Source of the DNA: Gammaproteobacteria bacterium
GTDB lineage: Bacteria; Pseudomonadota; Gammaproteobacteria; HK1
Assembly: GCA_022823045.1 (NCBI GenBank)
Contig: JAJDXW010000368.1
Location: 1-44,478 of the forward strand
DNA length: 44,478 bases
Direction of reading: 5' to 3'
Shown here: in pieces, positions 41,974 to 44,478 of the stretch
How positions within the stretch are numbered: position 1 is the stretch's first letter
Layout of the letters: every line of letters begins with the position of its first letter
Made by a program: the position numbers and the translations under genes
Notes under the pieces: generated by a model
What the model saw: only the letters and a program-made list of their open reading frames with translations
What the model was told of the DNA's origin: nothing
Databases searched by the model: none

Positions 41974-42474
41974 TTACTCGCGGGGGTCGAGGGCGAGGCC
42001 GTCGACGATCTCCGCGCCGGGGACGAGGTCGAAGATGGCGGGGGGGACGCGGATCTTCGAGTGGCGGGTGCCGCCGCCGAGGATGATTTCGCTTCGCTCC
42101 ATGACGCGAGCGTCCACCCAGAGGGCGAGGTCCGCCGGCAGCCCGAGGGGGGTGACCCCGCCGATCGTCATGCCGGTCACTCGCGCGGTCTCTTCGGCGG
42201 AGGCGAAGGAGACCCGCCGGGAGGCGAGACGCTTTCGCACGCAGCGGTTCACGTCGAGGCGGGTCGGGGCGAGGAGGGCGCACGCGGCGAACCGCTCCCC
42301 TCCGGTCTTGGCCTTGACCACAATCGTGTTGACCGAGTCGTCGAGCGACTGGCCGTAGTGCTCGCAGAAGACCGCGGTGTCGGCGAGCTCCGGGTCGCAG
42401 GGCATCACCTCGTAGTCGAGTCCGGAAGCCCGCAGCATCTCGACGATTGCCTGGGGAACGATGTCCTGGTGCAT
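41974..42474 (-). CDS. YbaK/ProX-type aminoacyl-tRNA deacylase
   Basis: 166 aa. Members hydrolyse mischarged aminoacyl-tRNAs (Cys-tRNAPro and similar) in trans. Motifs are NTIVVKAKTGGERFAACAL with the conserved lysine near 54, ASAEETARVTGMTIGGVTP (GxxxGGVxP type), LALWVDARVMERSEIILGGG and TRHSKIRVPP. The start is ATG 42474. It lies 116 nt downstream of the iolD stop on the same strand, possibly with its own promoter. Sub-class (YbaK, ProX or another DTD-type specificity) is not decidable from sequence alone. Confidence 0.85.
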   Translation of the reverse strand: MHQDIVPQAIVEMLRASGLDYEVMPCDPELADTAVFCEHYGQSLDDSVNTIVVKAKTGGERFAACALLAPTRLDVNRCVRKRLASRRVSFASAEETARVTGMTIGGVTPLGLPADLALWVDARVMERSEIILGGGTRHSKIRVPPAIFDLVPGAEIVDGLALDPRE

Positions 42475-42589
42475 GTGGCGATTGTCGTGTGGATGATGGT
42501 GGCGCAGTATAGGGGCGGTCGCGCGCGAACCTCTCTCGGGCGGGAACCTCTCCTCGGACCGGGCCCGTTCCCCCCGGCTTGGTGGCCGC

Positions 42590-44478
42590 TCAGTTGTAGA
42601 AGCGCTGCTTCGCGCGGCCCGCCTCCCGCGCCTCGACCAGCTCGCGGGTCTTCGGATCGCCGGTCACCTCGGCGCCGACCACCTCCCACCACACCCCCGC
42701 ATCGGGGGTGAAGCGGTATGGCTCGGTCTCCACCACGATCATGCACGAGCGCGTCTCGCGCCGGGCCGCGGCGAGCGCCTCCCGAACCTCCTCCTCCGTG
42801 TCGGCGCGCCAGGCGCGAAGCCCGATGCTCTCCGCATTCTTGACGTAGTCGACCTCGAGGAACGGTCCGTCGTCCAGGCGCCCGCTCTTCGGGTCGCGGA
42901 CCCGGAACTCGTTGCCGAGGCTGTGGCCGACGAGCGCCTTCTGGTGCCCGTGGATGGACTGGAATCCGTGGTTGACGTTGAGCACCACGGTCACCTTCGT
43001 CCGCTCCTGCATGGCGGTCACGAGCTCCATGGGGTGCATCTGGTAGTTGCCGTCCCCCATCAGGATCAGCACCTCGCCGCCCTCCTGCGCCATGCGCACC
43101 CCGATGGCGGCGGGGATGTCGTAGCCCATGCACGAGTTGCCGAACTCGAGGTGGAGGTTCCGGCCGCCGCTCGCGTCGAAGAGCTTGGTGAGGTCGGCCG
43201 GGATGGTGCCCGCGGCCGTGACCAGGGTGTCCCCTTCGTGCATGGAGTCGTTGATGATGCCGACGAGATGTCCCTGGCTCATCCGCTCGTTCGATCGCTC
43301 CCGGAAGACCTCCGTTCGAAGCAGTTCGCCCCACGCCCGCTTTCGGGACGCGACCTCCTCGGCGTAGGCCGGATCCGGGCGGATCCCGGCCGTGCGGCCT
43401 TCCTCCAGGAGTGCCCGCAGCGCCTCGCGGGCGTCGGCGAGGATCGGCATCGCGCCGATCTTGTGCGCGTCGTGGGCGCCCACGTTGATGCTCACGAACC
43501 GGACATCGGGGTGCTGGAAGGCCGAGTTGGATCCCGTCACGAAGTCGGCGAGGCGGGTGCCGACGCAAATGACGAGGTCCGCCGTCTCCGCGAAGTGCGC
43601 GGCGGGCTGGGTGCCGAGGTGTCCGGTGCCGCCGACCAGCATCGGCGAGTCGTTGCGGATCGCACCCCGCCCCGCATGGGTCTCGCCGACCGGAATGCCG
43701 AAGGTCTCCGCGAACCCGGCCAGCTCGTCCCACGCCTCGGAGTAGTGGACCCCACCCCCGGCGATGAGGTAGGGGCGCTTCGCCGCCTTGAGAGCCGTGA
43801 CCGCCTCCTCGATGCGCCGCGCGTCGGGCGGCCGGCGTTCGACCCGCCACACCTTCCGGTCGAAGAAGTTCGCCGGATAGTCGAAGGCGTATCCCTGGAT
43901 GTCCTGCGGGAGCGCGATCGTCACCGCCCCGGTCTCCGCGGGGTCGGTCAGGACCCGCATCGCCTCCGGCAGCGAGAACAGGATCTGCTCCGGGCGGGTG
44001 ATCCGATCGAAGAACCGGGAGACGACCCGGAAGCAGTCCGTCACGCTCATGTCCATGGAAACGGGGTGCTCGATGTCCTGGAGGACCTGGCCCTGGTACC
44101 GCGACGCGTAGTAGTCGGAGGGCAGCAGGAGGACGGGCAGGCGGCAGATGGTCGCGGTGGTCGCCCCGGTCAGCATGTTGGTCGTGCCGGGGCCGATCGA
44201 CGAGGTGCAGGCCATCGTCGCGAGTCTTCGGTTCGCCCGCGTGAAACCGGACACCGCATGCACCATCGACTGTTCGTTCGCGGGCTGGTGAAATGGAAGG
44301 TCCCGGCCGTGCTCGACGAGGGCCTGGCTCAGCCCGGACACGTTGCCGTGCCCGAGGATCCCCCATACCCCCCGGATGAACCGTCTCTCCACCCCGTCGC
44401 GCTCGCTGTACTGGGCTTGCAGGTACTTGACGATCGCCTGCGAGAGGGTCAGCCGGATCGTCTCTTGCGCGGTATAGA
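42590..44478 (-). CDS. iolD: 3D-(3,5/4)-trihydroxycyclohexane-1,2-dione hydrolase, 5' end outside window
   Basis: TPP-dependent ring-opening enzyme of myo-inositol catabolism, giving 5-deoxyglucuronate. The frame runs to the right edge and begins (reverse strand) TIRLTLSQAIVKYLQAQYSE, which matches the extreme N-terminus of IolD, so only a few residues are missing. The GTG at 44392 is internal. Motifs are GVWGILGHGNVSG, NEQSMVHAVSGF, TSSIGPGTTNMLTGA, the TPP-binding GDGNYQMHPMELVTAM with VVLNVNHGFQSIHGHQ, and EVDYVKNAESIGLRAW. All are typical. Other iol genes would lie beyond the window edge. The C-terminus KQRFYN is intact. Confidence 0.92.
   Translation of the reverse strand, partial: YTAQETIRLTLSQAIVKYLQAQYSERDGVERRFIRGVWGILGHGNVSGLSQALVEHGRDLPFHQPANEQSMVHAVSGFTRANRRLATMACTSSIGPGTTNMLTGATTATICRLPVLLLPSDYYASRYQGQVLQDIEHPVSMDMSVTDCFRVVSRFFDRITRPEQILFSLPEAMRVLTDPAETGAVTIALPQDIQGYAFDYPANFFDRKVWRVERRPPDARRIEEAVTALKAAKRPYLIAGGGVHYSEAWDELAGFAETFGIPVGETHAGRGAIRNDSPMLVGGTGHLGTQPAAHFAETADLVICVGTRLADFVTGSNSAFQHPDVRFVSINVGAHDAHKIGAMPILADAREALRALLEEGRTAGIRPDPAYAEEVASRKRAWGELLRTEVFRERSNERMSQGHLVGIINDSMHEGDTLVTAAGTIPADLTKLFDASGGRNLHLEFGNSCMGYDIPAAIGVRMAQEGGEVLILMGDGNYQMHPMELVTAMQERTKVTVVLNVNHGFQSIHGHQKALVGHSLGNEFRVRDPKSGRLDDGPFLEVDYVKNAESIGLRAWRADTEEEVREALAAARRETRSCMIVVETEPYRFTPDAGVWWEVVGAEVTGDPKTRELVEAREAGRAKQRFYN

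Noticed and set aside
41721-42086. Plus-strand frame reading VNGFVEPYDVNDSVVNYLVD across the repeat array, and a similar minus-strand reading
   Set aside because: The apparent repeat peptide comes from the GTCAAC/GTTGAC DNA units; no start site or homology, and it runs into the ybaK gene in antisense.
1-44478. tRNA or rRNA genes
   Set aside because: I looked in the intergenic gaps for cloverleaf arms and conserved rRNA stretches and saw none.

Overview
The window is high-GC DNA (roughly two thirds G+C by eye) with dense short-gap genes, GTG and TTG starts and purine-rich Shine-Dalgarno sites. It is from a proteobacterium. The DksA carries only one of the four zinc-finger cysteines, and there are an SbmA/BacA transporter, an Azospirillum-like AraD and an IolD. 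These point to Alphaproteobacteria, perhaps Rhodospirillales-like, but zinc-less DksA also occurs in some Gammaproteobacteria, so the class is an inference. Both ends cut through genes: a TPR-sulfotransferase at the left and iolD at the right.

Positions 1-16030 are mostly metabolic and housekeeping. They hold a TPR-sulfotransferase (partial), a RuBisCO-like protein fused to a cupin domain, DksA with a long Ala/Lys-rich tail, citrate synthase, phosphate acetyltransferase, 2-keto-3-deoxy-L-arabonate dehydratase (araD), exonuclease III, a ChrA transporter, an NHL-repeat protein, a class I/II aminotransferase, a VOC-fold protein, a LarA-like (lactate racemase domain) protein and SbmA.

Positions 16186-25230 are accessory DNA. 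A VapBC-type toxin-antitoxin pair has a perfect 7+3+7 inverted repeat as its likely operator. It is followed by an isolated AT-rich orphan membrane protein of 621 aa, a decayed transposase, a large 2-oxoglutarate/Fe(II) oxygenase with an unassigned C-terminal half, and a Uma2 / DUF4268 / Uma2 cluster.

Positions 25243-30577 return to core-like metabolism: a CaiB/BaiF (AMACR-like) protein, and a single-chain E1 alpha-beta 2-oxoacid dehydrogenase flanked by two alpha/beta hydrolases.

Positions 30675-41905 look like a defence island. A type I restriction-modification set is laid out hsdR - hsdS - [Phd/VapC toxin-antitoxin] - hsdM, and a truncated Phd antitoxin remnant lies against the hsdS start. 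Convergent to it is a two-gene ATPase operon: a 416-aa AAA ATPase whose stop overlaps (ATGA) the start of a 971-aa ATPase-winged helix-TPR protein with 43-residue repeats. In front of this operon is an array of four GTCAAC-N6-GTTGAC-like units that includes a 20-bp perfect inverted repeat. I do not recognise this ATPase pair as a named system, and it is my best candidate for an undescribed one. The RuBisCO-like/cupin fusion is the best candidate for new metabolism. A YbaK-type deacylase and iolD close the window.

I saw no rRNA, tRNA or CRISPR array.
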